DNA from: Coriobacteriia bacterium
GTDB taxonomy: Bacteria > Actinomycetota > Coriobacteriia > Anaerosomatales > JAAXUF01
DNA: 64,000 bases
Reading direction: 5' to 3'
Assembly (NCBI GenBank): GCA_013336165.1
Contig: JAAXUF010000001.1
Span: forward strand, 186,001 to 250,000
The notes under the pieces are model-generated. The model had not been told where the DNA came from. It saw only the letters and a program-made list of their open reading frames with translations, and searched no databases. The translations under genes and the position numbers were made by a program. Each line of letters starts with the position of its first letter. The first letter of the stretch is position 1. This document shows, in pieces, positions 9,355 through 17,490 of the stretch.

Positions 9355-9392
9355 AAAACAAAAGAACCCCGGTCTGGAAAGACAGGGATTCT
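9355..9392 (-). terminator. Riboswitch-controlled terminator in the metK leader
   Basis: On the minus strand AGAATCCCTGTCT pairs with AGACCGGGGTTCT (one mismatch, one G-T) around TTCC, followed by TTTTGTTTT. It lies between the SAM aptamer and metK. The stretch AGCCTTCAAGC just before it can compete for the aptamer's closing stem (GATGAAGG), the usual antiterminator logic. Confidence 0.85.
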
Positions 9393-9422
9393 GCTTGAAG
9401 GCTGGCATGCAGCCGTCAGCTG

Positions 9423-9560
9423 TTCCTTCATCTTCCAGGCCTTTGTGCAGCCTGCCGAGACTTGGCACCGTACGTCGCTTTTGACGCCGGTTGCCGGGGT
9501 TTCACAGGGCTCGGTCCCTCGACCCGCTGCGATCGAAACACGATCGCCTCTTGATGATAG
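9423..9560 (-). promoter_or_regulatory. SAM-I (S-box) riboswitch of metK
   Basis: Minus-strand reading shows the S-box core in order: ATCAAGAG, GTCGAGGGACC, TGTGAAACCCCGGCAACC, GGTGCCAA, and a closing GATGAAGG. These are the conserved P1, P2, kink-turn, J3/4 and P4 elements. Between AAGAG and the P2 core there is an extra 7-bp hairpin, GCGATCG-TGTTT-CGATCGC, not part of the usual consensus. The aptamer ends about 30 bases before the terminator. Confidence 0.93.
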
Positions 9561-9564
9561 GAAG

Positions 9565-9592
9565 ACTGTAGCACGATATCGGCAACCGACAA
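9565..9592 (-). promoter_or_regulatory. Likely promoter of metK
   Basis: On the minus strand TTGTCG, 16 bases, then TACAGT. Transcription would start at about 9558, at the beginning of the SAM aptamer, which is the expected position. Confidence 0.6.
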
Positions 9593-9653
9593 GAGCTCAA
9601 GTGCTACCATAATGGGTCATTCGACCCAAGATTCTCTCAAGGAGCTTCCAGTC

Positions 9654-11117
9654 GTGACCGACACCGTCCGCGTTCGCTTTGCCCCAAGCCCGACCGGAAA
9701 CCTTCATATCGGAGGAGCCCGTACTGCCATCTATAACTGGGCCTTCGCCCGCCGTCATGGTGGCACGTTTGTCCTGCGAATCGACGACACCGATCCTGAG
9801 CGTTCAACCGACGAAAACACCCTCGCGATTCTTCGAGCCATGAGGTGGCTCGGGCTTGATTGGGACGAAGGCCCCGAGGTGGGCGGCGATTTCGGCCCCT
9901 ATTTCCAGACGCAACGCTTCGCCCGCTACGCCGAGGGTCTGGAACTCCTCAAGGCCGCTGGTGCGGCATATCCCTGCTTCTGTTCGGCAGAGGAGCTGTC
10001 GGCCAAGCGCGAATCCGGACGTTTGGGCGACGGCCCAGCGGGCTATGATCGCACATGCCGTTCGCTGTCCGCCGAGGAGGCCGAAGCGCGAATCGCTGCC
10101 GGGGAACCGCACACATGGCGCCTCTTGGTGCCCGAAGACCGCGGAGAAATACTCTTCACCGACGCCGTGCGCGGCGAGGTGTCCTTTGCTGCGGAGTCCA
10201 TGGACGACTTCGTTCTGATGCGCAGTGACGGCACTCCGACCTACAACTACGCCACGGTCTTAGATGACGTGGACATGAGGATCACGCACGTCATTCGCGG
10301 TGACGATCACCTGTCGAACACTCCGCGCCAAATCCTTGTCTATGAGGCGTTGGGTGCTCCCGTGCCGATATTCGCGCACCTTTCGATGATCTGGGGGCCC
10401 GACGGTAAGCGCCTCTCCAAGCGCCATGGAGCAACCAGCGTAGAGTCCTATCGGGACATGGGCTATCTCCCTGAGGCTCTCATCAACTACCTGGCTCTTC
10501 TCGGCTGGTCACTCGACGGCGAAACCACGATCATCAGCCCAGCTACGCTGAAGGAGAACTTCTCTCTCGATCGCATCTCCAAGAACCCGGCCATCTTCGA
10601 CGCCGAGAAACTGGATTGGATGAACGGCGTCTACATGCGTGAGTTGTCCCCCGCCGAGTTTGTCGACCGCATGCTTCCATGGCTAGAGGCAGCACATCTC
10701 TCGGACGCTGCGGATGTGGATTCACGTCGGGAATGGTTCCTTCGTCTCGCACCCCTCGTCTCAGAACGAGTCAAACGGCTTGACGAAATCGTGCCCAAGG
10801 TTGCCTTCCTCTTTGCCGACGTCACTGTCGACGACGATGCGCGCGTCAAGGTTCTCGGCAAGGAAGGTGCCGGGCGCTCCCTCTCGGCGGCAGCCGAAGC
10901 CCTCAAGTGTGCGCCATGGACCACCACCGAGATCGAGACCGCCCTGCGCGATCTTCCGGCACAGCTCGACCTCAAGTCGAAGATCGTGTTCCAGGCGATA
11001 CGCGTGGCGGCGACGGGCACCGCTGTCTCTCCGCCGTTGTTTGAATCGCTCGAACTGCTCGGCAGGGAGAAGACGCTCGCTCGAATCGCCGCTGCCGTGC
11101 CCCTGGCGCGTGAGTAA
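9654..11117 (+). CDS. gltX: Glutamyl-tRNA synthetase
   Basis: Class I synthetase. APSPTGNLHIGGART carries the HIGH-type motif and KRLSKRHGATSV the KMSKS-type motif. 487 residues from a GTG at 9654 with AAGGAG nine bases before it; a start 14 codons earlier lacks a ribosome site and extends beyond the family N-terminus. Because a dedicated glutaminyl-tRNA synthetase lies 370 bases away, this enzyme probably charges only tRNA-Glu here, unlike the non-discriminating enzyme of many Actinobacteria; that is inference. Transcribed divergently from metK, and followed by a tRNA-Gln and a tRNA-Glu gene. Confidence 0.95.
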   Translation: MTDTVRVRFAPSPTGNLHIGGARTAIYNWAFARRHGGTFVLRIDDTDPERSTDENTLAILRAMRWLGLDWDEGPEVGGDFGPYFQTQRFARYAEGLELLKAAGAAYPCFCSAEELSAKRESGRLGDGPAGYDRTCRSLSAEEAEARIAAGEPHTWRLLVPEDRGEILFTDAVRGEVSFAAESMDDFVLMRSDGTPTYNYATVLDDVDMRITHVIRGDDHLSNTPRQILVYEALGAPVPIFAHLSMIWGPDGKRLSKRHGATSVESYRDMGYLPEALINYLALLGWSLDGETTIISPATLKENFSLDRISKNPAIFDAEKLDWMNGVYMRELSPAEFVDRMLPWLEAAHLSDAADVDSRREWFLRLAPLVSERVKRLDEIVPKVAFLFADVTVDDDARVKVLGKEGAGRSLSAAAEALKCAPWTTTEIETALRDLPAQLDLKSKIVFQAIRVAATGTAVSPPLFESLELLGREKTLARIAAAVPLARE

Positions 11118-11144
11118 TCGGGCCGCTGACGGCGAAGAAAGGGG

Positions 11145-11173
11145 TTGACACTCGCCTGCGGCGTCCGTAACAT
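11145..11173 (+). promoter_or_regulatory. Promoter of the tRNA-Gln/tRNA-Glu pair
   Basis: TTGACA, 17 bases, TAACAT. The start of transcription would be near 11180, about 40 bases before tRNA-Gln. It gives the tRNA pair its own promoter in addition to any read-through from gltX. Confidence 0.75.
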
Positions 11174-11221
11174 TCCGTCCTGCGCCTTTGCAGGGCGCGC
11201 TTGAAAGAAGCGAGTAGCCGT

Positions 11222-11295
11222 TGGGGTGTCGTCTAATGGTAGGACAGCGGCTTCTGGTGCCGTATGTGAGGGTTCGACTCCTTCCACCCCAGCCA
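11222..11295 (+). tRNA. tRNA-Gln (anticodon CTG)
   Basis: Cloverleaf of 74 bases with encoded CCA. Acceptor TGGGGTG pairs with CACCCCA; the anticodon loop is TTCTGGT, anticodon CTG. The weak U1-A72 pair is typical of bacterial tRNA-Gln and is read by GlnRS. It lies between gltX and glnS. Confidence 0.96.
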
Positions 11296-11309
11296 AGACA
11301 CCATCGCAT

Positions 11310-11385
11310 GGCCCGTTCGTCTAGCGGTTAGGACACCGCCCTCTCAAGGCGGAGATCACGGGTTCGAATCCCGTACGGGCTACCA
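11310..11385 (+). tRNA. tRNA-Glu (anticodon CTC)
   Basis: 76 bases with encoded CCA. Acceptor GGCCCGT with ACGGGCT (G1-U72 wobble); the anticodon loop carries CTC flanked by GCC/GGC stem bases. Only 14 bases after tRNA-Gln, so one transcript likely holds both. The first acceptor pair is G-U rather than Watson-Crick. Confidence 0.95.
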
Positions 11386-11394
11386 GCAACATCA

Positions 11395-11422
11395 CAGGCC
11401 AGAGGTTCAATCCTCTGGCCTG
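11395..11422. terminator. Hairpin terminator between the tRNA pair and glnS
   Basis: CAGGCCAGAGG and CCTCTGGCCTG form an 11-bp stem around a 6-base loop, then TTCT on the plus strand. It can stop the tRNA transcript and, being symmetric, the convergent glnS transcript. Confidence 0.8.
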
Positions 11423-11483
11423 TTCTATGCTCTGATGAAGGACTCCTCAAGACAGACTCTCTCGAAGCCCAGAATCCGGTCTG

Positions 11484-13193
11484 CTATGCCGTGTCGTGAC
11501 GTCCCTGCGCCATGAGCTTGGCCCACGTGTCCTTAAGGGTGAGTGTGCGGTTGAAGACAGGCGCTCCGACAGCGGAGTCCGAGTCGGCGCAGAAGTAGCC
11601 GATCCGCTCGAACTGCACGGTCTCCCCTATCGCCGCTTCTCCAAGCATCGGCTCCACGTAGCATCCGGAGAGCACCGTTTCTGAGTTCGGGTTGACGTCA
11701 CCGAGAAGATCGCGGCCTTCGCTGCCCGGATGCGAGCTGACAAAGAGGTGGTCGTAGAGCCTCACCTCGGCAGGTATGGCATGCGCAGCCGAGAGCCAGT
11801 GCAGCGTCGCCTTCGGCCTGCGGCCGTCCGGTGCGCTCCCACCCCGGGTCGCCGGGTCATAGGTGCAGCGCAGCTCGACGACAGCACCGTCGGCGTCCTT
11901 GACGACCTCGTTGCAGGTGATGAGGTACGCCGAGCGCAACCGCACTTCTCGGCCCGGTGCGAGACGGAAGAACTTCTTGGGAGGATCCTCCATGAAGTCC
12001 TCGCGCTCGATCCAGAGTTCTCGCGAGAACGGCACGCGCCGAGTTCCTGCGGACTCATCTTCAGGGTTGTTGGGGACTTCCATCTCCTCGACTTGGCCCT
12101 CGGGGTAGTTCTCGATGACGACCTTCAGCGGGTCGAGCACCGCGAATCGGCGAAGCGCCGTTCGGTTCAACACGTCGCGTACCGCGTGCTCAAGCATCTC
12201 AATCTCAAGCACGCTGTCCGCGCGGCCGACACCGATCATAGCCGCGAAGTTGCGAATGGCCTCAGCAGGGAAGCCGCGACGTCGCAGGCCGGCAAGAGTC
12301 GGCATCCGAGGGTCGTCCCAGCCGCGCACTCGGCCGTCCTTAACGAGCTGCAGGAGCAGACGCTTCGAGAGCACCGTATGCGTGAGGTTCAAACGGGCGA
12401 ACTCGTACTGATGAGGGCGAGAGGGAACCGGCAGATTCTCAATGAACCAGTCGTATAGCGGCCGGTGGTCTTGAAACTCGAGGGTGCAGATCGAGTGTGT
12501 GATGTGCTCGATCGCATCCGACTGTCCATGCGCGAAATCGTACGACGGATAGATGCACCATGCGTCGCCCGTACGTGGGTGCTCGGCATGCAGGATGCGG
12601 TACATCACCGGGTCGCGAAAGTTGATGTTGCCCGAGGCCATGTCGATCTTCGCACGCAGTACTCGGGAGCCGTTGGGAAACTCACCTGCACGCATGCGCT
12701 CGAAGAGATCGAGGTTCTCCTCGGCGGATCGATCACGCCAAGGACTGTTCTTGCCGGGCTGTGTCAAAGTGCCGCGGTACTCGCGAATCTCCTCGGCGGT
12801 CAGGTCATCGACGTATGCCTTGCCTTCGCCGATGAGGTGCACGGCCCATTGGTAGAGCAGCTCGAAGTAGTCGGAGGTGTAGTACAGGTACTCGCCCCAG
12901 TCGAAGCCCAGCCAGCGCACGTCGGCTTTGATCGAGTCGATGTACTCCTGCTCCTCTTTGATGGGGTTCGTGTCATCGAAACGCAAGTGACATCGGCCGC
13001 CGAACTCCTGGGCCATGCCGAAGTTCAGGCAGATCGACTTCGCGTGCCCGATGTGGAGGTAGCCATTGGGTTCCGGCGGGAACCTCGTGACGACATGGTC
13101 GATACTACCCCCAGCAAGATCGCTCGAGATGATGTCGCGAATGAAGTTGCCGCGCTCTGACGAATCCGTTGAAGAGAGAATGTCGTTGTCCAT
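11484..13193 (-). CDS. glnS: Glutaminyl-tRNA synthetase
   Basis: Charges tRNA-Gln directly with glutamine. 569 residues. [18 protein letters not shown] holds the HIGH motif and [11 protein letters not shown] the KMSKS-type motif; [16 protein letters not shown] and the [25 protein letters not shown] strands of the anticodon-binding beta-barrels are specific to GlnRS rather than GluRS. ATG at 13193; the preceding bases show no clear ribosome site, so the start is moderately certain. GlnRS is uncommon in Actinobacteria, which normally use GluRS plus GatCAB; its presence suggests acquisition by transfer. It converges on the tRNA-Gln gene it serves. Confidence 0.96.
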   Translation of the reverse strand: MDNDILSSTDSSERGNFIRDIISSDLAGGSIDHVVTRFPPEPNGYLHIGHAKSICLNFGMAQEFGGRCHLRFDDTNPIKEEQEYIDSIKADVRWLGFDWGEYLYYTSDYFELLYQWAVHLIGEGKAYVDDLTAEEIREYRGTLTQPGKNSPWRDRSAEENLDLFERMRAGEFPNGSRVLRAKIDMASGNINFRDPVMYRILHAEHPRTGDAWCIYPSYDFAHGQSDAIEHITHSICTLEFQDHRPLYDWFIENLPVPSRPHQYEFARLNLTHTVLSKRLLLQLVKDGRVRGWDDPRMPTLAGLRRRGFPAEAIRNFAAMIGVGRADSVLEIEMLEHAVRDVLNRTALRRFAVLDPLKVVIENYPEGQVEEMEVPNNPEDESAGTRRVPFSRELWIEREDFMEDPPKKFFRLAPGREVRLRSAYLITCNEVVKDADGAVVELRCTYDPATRGGSAPDGRRPKATLHWLSAAHAIPAEVRLYDHLFVSSHPGSEGRDLLGDVNPNSETVLSGCYVEPMLGEAAIGETVQFERIGYFCADSDSAVGAPVFNRTLTLKDTWAKLMAQGRHDTA

Positions 13194-13314
13194 AGAGGCG
13201 AAGATATCACAGAAGCGGTGGGTCTGCCTCCTGCGCGTGCAGGGCAAACCGCAGGATTCGGGGAGCAGCGGATGCGGCTTCTGTCGTCTTTAAGACGCAC
13301 GACGCGGGATTGGC

Positions 13315-13323
13315 TGGTACACT
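13315..13323 (+). promoter_or_regulatory. Extended -10 promoter of the RNase P RNA gene
   Basis: TGGTACACT (TG-N-TACACT) ends seven bases before the first base of the RNase P RNA, which fixes the start of transcription. No convincing -35. Confidence 0.65.
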
Positions 13324-13330
13324 TGTCGGC

Positions 13331-13676
13331 GGAGTGGGCCGGGCGGTCGCGCGTCCCTTCGTGGGGCGTGAGGAAAGTCCGGACCCCATAGGGCAGGATG
13401 CCTGCTAACGGCAGGGCGGGGCGACCCGACGGAAAGTGCCACAGAAAAGAAAACTCCCTCGCTTCTAACGCGAGGGAAAAGCTGAAACGGTGCGGTAAGA
13501 GCGCACCAGCGCCGGGGCAACCCGACGGCTTGGCAAACCCCATCCGGAGCAAGGGCAAATAGGAGCGACTAAGACCGGCCCGGTCAACGCTCGGGTATGC
13601 CCGCGAGAGGCCGACGGCGACGTCGGTCCCAGATAGATGATCGTCCACGACAGAATCCGGCTTACAGGCCCACTCC
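13331..13676 (+). ncRNA. rnpB: RNase P RNA, bacterial type A
   Basis: Catalytic RNA that matures tRNA 5' ends. The ends pair (GGAGTGGGCC with GGCCCACTCC). Conserved blocks in order: GAGGAAAGTCCGGAC (CR-I), a GCAGG-rich arm, CGGTGCGGTAAGAGCGCACC, AACCCCATCCGGAGCAAG, GGCCGACGG, and AGATAGATGATCGTC with ACAGAATCCGGCTTAC (CR-V). About 346 bases. It lies head-to-head with glnS, in a neighbourhood of tRNA-related genes. Confidence 0.96.
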
Positions 13677-13704
13677 ACCCACAACCTGTCCGTGCGTTTG
13701 CAGG

Positions 13705-14340
13705 CTACCTGCGCTGGAACGTCCCGCACTCATCCGGTGACTTCAGCCCCGCATCAGGGCATGTCTCCGGAAACACGCACGTCTCGCACGAGTCTGAGTC
13801 GATCGGCTGGGCTTCCGCATTCTGAGGGTCCGGCGCGCCAGAAACGCCCTCGTCGGCCACGGTCGCTGGTTCATCTAAAGACGGCGGTGTCGCGCATATG
13901 TCCTCAACGACACTTGCGATCAAGGTTCGAAGCGACGCCGCGGCGACTTGGAATGAATCACCATGAGGGTCGATGACGAACAGGTCGGAATCCGCAGACA
14001 ACACCGCAGTCTGAGGCTCGAGAACGAGCTCCGCGTCTTTGGTGGGAAGCGTCTCGACGGCCGACTCGGCGCGCACGCTCGGCACCGCCGGGACTGCGAT
14101 CTCGGGCGTCTGCGCGCTTGGAACGCCGACAGGTGCCACCGGAGGCCAGACGATGAGCACCGGCTGTGCCGTCTCGATATCGAGTAGGTAGACCTCGGCA
14201 CCGCGCAGATTGGACTCAGCCTCGCCGGCCAGTGTTTCAAGCCGCACAAGAGCATAGCGCGAAGCGGTGAAGGGCTCTTTCGAAAGCAATCGCACGGAGC
14301 CGTCAGGGTCACGCGCAATGAGCACCAAAGCCATCTTCAT
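13705..14340 (-). CDS. Uncharacterised protein with a C-terminal cysteine cluster
   Basis: 211 residues, family not recognised. The first 65 residues form a compact domain (MALVLIARDPDGSVRLLSKE, then VYLLDIETAQPVLIV). A proline/alanine-rich low-complexity linker follows, then a second strand-rich part (SDLFVIDPHGDSFQVAA). The last 30 residues hold four cysteines in CETCVFPETCPDAG and DECGTF, the spacing C-x2-C-x5-C-x10-C, which could bind zinc or an iron-sulfur cluster. No signal peptide or membrane segment. ATG at 14340 has GGAAGGC before it; MALV two codons later is an alternative. It stands alone between rnpB and nfo, on the minus strand. Confidence 0.6.
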   Translation of the reverse strand: MKMALVLIARDPDGSVRLLSKEPFTASRYALVRLETLAGEAESNLRGAEVYLLDIETAQPVLIVWPPVAPVGVPSAQTPEIAVPAVPSVRAESAVETLPTKDAELVLEPQTAVLSADSDLFVIDPHGDSFQVAAASLRTLIASVVEDICATPPSLDEPATVADEGVSGAPDPQNAEAQPIDSDSCETCVFPETCPDAGLKSPDECGTFQRR

Positions 14341-14405
14341 GCCTTCCTGCTTGGAGTGATCGTCCTCATTCTAGGGACACTGACAGCCGAGAACAACCGG
14401 AGGCT

Positions 14406-15278
14406 TTACAGACCGTCGTTGCACGCAGCTTCGCGAAGGACCTTGAGCCGCGCGATGTTGACGATATCCTTCTCAGGCGCCTGCCCTGGCATCTCAGTAC
14501 ACGCGCACGTATCGCGTAACTCCGCCATGTGGACCATCGCCGAGAACCCCGTTTCGCCGATGAAGCCCTGACCGATCCACGCATGCCGGTCTCTTCGGGA
14601 GCCGCGCTCGAACATGCTGTCATTGGCGTGCACGAGACCAAGGCGTTCGATTCCGCACGTGTTCGTGATGGTGTGTAGCGTCTGTTCCCAACCATCAGCC
14701 GTGTCCAAAGCCATGCCGAATGCGAACCCGTGGCATGTGTCCAAGCAGACGCCCAAACGTTCCGAGGGAAGTCCGGAGGCCTCGATGCAATCCGCCAGTT
14801 GCTCGAACGACGATCCGAAGGTGTGGCCGGCACCAGAGGTGTTCTCCAGGAGCAGACGGGTGTTGCATGCGTCGCCGCCCGCCAGTTCGAACGCGGCATT
14901 GACCGCCTCTCCTATCCGCCGTGCAGCCGCAGCGCAGTCATCGTCCGGATCGCTGCCTAAATGAGTCACCACGCCTGCAGCGCCAAGCGCGGAGCCACGA
15001 AGGAGTTCATCACCGAGAGCCGCAATCGATTTCTCCCGATGGACTGGATCAGAAGTCGCTAGGCTGATCAGATATGCACCGTGCGTGAAGACAGGTCCAA
15101 AGCCTCGCTCTGCGCGCAGAGACCGAAACCTCTCGGCGGCCAGCGGATTGATGGGTTGCGCATTCCATTGCCGAGGACTCTTGGCGAATATCTGGATGCA
15201 TTCACAACCTACCTCAACCGCATAGTCCAGCGCCTTCTCGTATCCCCCGCCGACCGAAACATGAGCGCCGATGAGCAT
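14406..15278 (-). CDS. nfo: Endonuclease IV (AP endonuclease)
   Basis: Cleaves DNA at abasic sites; a TIM barrel with three Zn ions. 290 residues. Family signatures: LIGAHVSVGGG at the start, LLLENTSGAGHTFG (metal Glu), GVCLDTCHGFAFG (Asp and His), and VHANDSMFERGSRRDRHAWIGQG near residues 215-235. ATG at 15278 has AGAAGAGGCAC upstream; the open frame extends 24 codons further without family similarity. Divergent from dinB with about 80 bases between the two starts, so two DNA-damage genes share one promoter region. Confidence 0.95.
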   Translation of the reverse strand: MLIGAHVSVGGGYEKALDYAVEVGCECIQIFAKSPRQWNAQPINPLAAERFRSLRAERGFGPVFTHGAYLISLATSDPVHREKSIAALGDELLRGSALGAAGVVTHLGSDPDDDCAAAARRIGEAVNAAFELAGGDACNTRLLLENTSGAGHTFGSSFEQLADCIEASGLPSERLGVCLDTCHGFAFGMALDTADGWEQTLHTITNTCGIERLGLVHANDSMFERGSRRDRHAWIGQGFIGETGFSAMVHMAELRDTCACTEMPGQAPEKDIVNIARLKVLREAACNDGL

Positions 15279-15357
15279 GTGCCTCTTCTCTCCGATACCT
15301 GTCCCAGCGGCCTGAAGGGAACAACGCCGTGACAGTGTCAGGTTGTACACTCACAGC

Positions 15358-16611
15358 ATGAGCGAAACAGTCGACAACTGCGAGTCTACGCCTTGGGAGG
15401 GACGCGCGATCCTGCATGTGGATCTCGATGCGTTCTTCGCGGCCGTAGAGCAGCTCGATCATCCCGAATGGCGCGGCAAACCCGTCATCGTTGGAGGGGA
15501 TTCGCGGAGCCGAGGCGTCGTTTCGACGTGCAGCTACGAGGCGCGCGTCTTCGGCGTTCATTCTGCGATGCCGTCCTCACAGGCCGAGAGGCTCTGTCCG
15601 CAGGCGATCTGGGCCCCTTGCCGTTTTGCTCGCTATCACGAAATATCCCTTGCGGTTCGCGCCATCTTTGCCGAGGAGACTCCTCTTGTGCAACCCGTAT
15701 CGATTGATGAGGCGTATCTCGATGTGACTCCAGGCCGCCATCTCTCTGAACACCCCGTCGCGATCGCTCGACGAATACGATCCAAGGTTGCGGCTCTCGG
15801 AATCACGTGTTCGGTGGGCATCTCCGCGGTCAAGTCCGTCGCCAAGATAGCCAGCGACTACCATAAGCCTGATGGCCTTACGGTCGTGTGCCCGGGCCAC
15901 GAACGGGAGTTCCTCGCGCCGCTCCCCCTTCGAGCGCTGCCTGGGCTGGGTCCCAAGACCGCGAGACGGCTGGAAGGTCTGGGTATCCGCACGCTGGCCG
16001 ACCTAGCGGGTTTGGACGACCTCACGACGATTGAGGTGCTGGGCGCTCACGGATCGGCACTTGTCGTGCGCGCGCGCGGACGAGATTCGCGAGATGTTCA
16101 CGAAAACGATGGCGTGAAGTCTCTCTCAAGCGAGCACACCTTTGCTACCGATGTCCGAAGTCTGGAAGATATCCAGGATGCGTTGCACGCACTGACGGCC
16201 AAAGTGGGACGCCGCCTCCGTCGCAAAGGGCTGGCCGGAAGAACCATCACCGTCAAGCTGCGCTTCTCGGACTTCACGACCAAGACAGTGCGCCGAACGC
16301 TACCGGTCCCCACGGACGACGAGTCCTGCTTCATGCCTGTTGCGCGGGAGTTGCTCGCATCGGCATGGTCGCCGGGAATCGGGCTCAGACTCCTCGGAGT
16401 GGGCCTTTCCGGATTCGACGAGAAAGCGACCCAGCTCAACCTGCTCGAAGGCCTCGGCCACTCGGCGACGGCCGACGAAGCCAGCCCGCGACCTGAACGG
16501 CTGGTTCGAAGCATCGACTCGGTCCGTGACAAGTTTGGCGAGAAGGCGATCCGTTTCGGAAGGGACATGCGAACTCACTCGGCTGCCGAGGATCCTTCCG
16601 AGGACGCATGA
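15358..16611 (+). CDS. dinB: DNA polymerase IV (Y family)
   Basis: Error-prone translesion polymerase. 417 residues. Catalytic residues are in HVDLDAFFAAVEQ (Asp) and SIDEAYLDVT (Asp-Glu); the helix-hairpin-helix LPGLGPKTARRLEGLG and the little-finger domain follow. Near the C-terminus QLNLLEG resembles a beta-clamp binding peptide. Start ATG at 15358. The 3' end overlaps the end of the convergent dtxR-type gene by 37 bases. A LexA box was not evident. Confidence 0.94.
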   Translation: MSETVDNCESTPWEGRAILHVDLDAFFAAVEQLDHPEWRGKPVIVGGDSRSRGVVSTCSYEARVFGVHSAMPSSQAERLCPQAIWAPCRFARYHEISLAVRAIFAEETPLVQPVSIDEAYLDVTPGRHLSEHPVAIARRIRSKVAALGITCSVGISAVKSVAKIASDYHKPDGLTVVCPGHEREFLAPLPLRALPGLGPKTARRLEGLGIRTLADLAGLDDLTTIEVLGAHGSALVVRARGRDSRDVHENDGVKSLSSEHTFATDVRSLEDIQDALHALTAKVGRRLRRKGLAGRTITVKLRFSDFTTKTVRRTLPVPTDDESCFMPVARELLASAWSPGIGLRLLGVGLSGFDEKATQLNLLEGLGHSATADEASPRPERLVRSIDSVRDKFGEKAIRFGRDMRTHSAAEDPSEDA

Positions 16612-17264
16612 GCCGTGTCGCGTGATTCAACGGTAACCAGGCCTGCAACCTCGCAGGACAAGGCGATGCGTTTGCCGCCTATATCGATGCTCAGAGGTCC
16701 GTTGAATGGCGCTCTTTCTGATACCAAGACCGACGTGCCAGGCGTTAATCCCAGTTCACCGAGATAGCCCAAGAGCTCGTCGTTGCTCTCATCAACTCTC
16801 AACACCGTCACTCGCGATCCACTTTCTGCTTCAGACAAGAGGAGACCGGGCACCGTCGTGACACGCCCATCGGCCGAGGGGATGGGGTGACCGTGCGGGC
16901 AAGACTCCGGGTTCTGAAGAAAGCGCTCAAGCGCTTCGAGAACTCGCGGCGAGAGTGCATGCTCAAGCAAACAGGCGTCCTCGTGCGCGACACCCCAGTC
17001 CATGCCGAGCGTGTTCACGAGAAATGCCTCCGCAACGCGATGCCGCCTTACGATGTCAAGAGCCCGTGCGGTCCCCTCGGCCGTGAGTACAACCGCGGTG
17101 CCTGTCCGCGTGATAAGGCCCTGTCCTTCCAGCCGGTGCAATGTCGCAGTGACAGTCGCACCAGAAACGCCAGCCGCCTCCGCAATCTGTGAGGGTTTGA
17201 CACAACCCCGCAGTGACAACTTGTAGACCGTCTCCAAGTACTCTTCGAGAGTGGCTGTAGGCAT
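16575..17264 (-). CDS. DtxR/MntR-family metal-dependent transcription regulator
   Basis: Three parts: winged helix (residues 1-60, with SQIAEAAGVSGATVTATLHRL), metal-binding dimerisation helices (RRHRVAEAFL, AHEDACLLEH), and a C-terminal SH3/FeoA-like domain (LGYLGELGLTPGTSVLVSE). Candidate ligands are Glu8, Glu11, His75, Glu79, His94, Cys98, Glu101 and His102. Glu8 and Glu11 resemble MntR, whereas Cys98 matches the iron-sensing DtxR/IdeR site, so the metal cannot be named. Length 229 fits the DtxR/IdeR subgroup. Its own promoter holds an imperfect palindrome that could be an operator. ATG at 17264 lacks a strong ribosome site. No metal transporter gene is adjacent. Confidence 0.88.
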   Translation of the reverse strand: MPTATLEEYLETVYKLSLRGCVKPSQIAEAAGVSGATVTATLHRLEGQGLITRTGTAVVLTAEGTARALDIVRRHRVAEAFLVNTLGMDWGVAHEDACLLEHALSPRVLEALERFLQNPESCPHGHPIPSADGRVTTVPGLLLSEAESGSRVTVLRVDESNDELLGYLGELGLTPGTSVLVSERAPFNGPLSIDIGGKRIALSCEVAGLVTVESRDTAHASSEGSSAAE

Positions 17265-17311
17265 CAGGTGGCTTTCTCGTTGACGGGATGACGATCTCGC
17301 GTCGTGATTTC

Positions 17312-17340
17312 AGTCTAGGCAGTTTGCCAAGTTGGCGCAA
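17312..17340 (-). promoter_or_regulatory. Promoter and possible operator of the dtxR-type gene
   Basis: On the minus strand TTGCGC, 17 bases, TAGACT. The spacer holds TTGGCAAA, which with the upstream TTTGCGCCAA forms an imperfect palindrome over the -35, the place expected for autorepression. Transcription would start about 40 bases before the ATG. Confidence 0.55.
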
Positions 17341-17456
17341 ATGCGGTGATTGTGCTGGTGAGGATAACCGTCAGTACCGTTAATCAGTCTATTGGAACCA
17401 CTGATAGTAAGTCTATGACCGTATGTCAGGAATACCACGATCAACGCAAAATCGCG

Positions 17457-17485
17457 TTGACACAGTCATGAAGTCTGAGTAGAGT
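17457..17485 (+). promoter_or_regulatory. Strong consensus promoter facing away from any protein gene
   Basis: TTGACA, exactly 17 bases, TAGAGT. Transcription on the plus strand would begin near 17491. No plus-strand protein gene follows (queD is on the other strand), so the likely product is an RNA. Confidence 0.7.
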
Positions 17486-17490
17486 CCATC

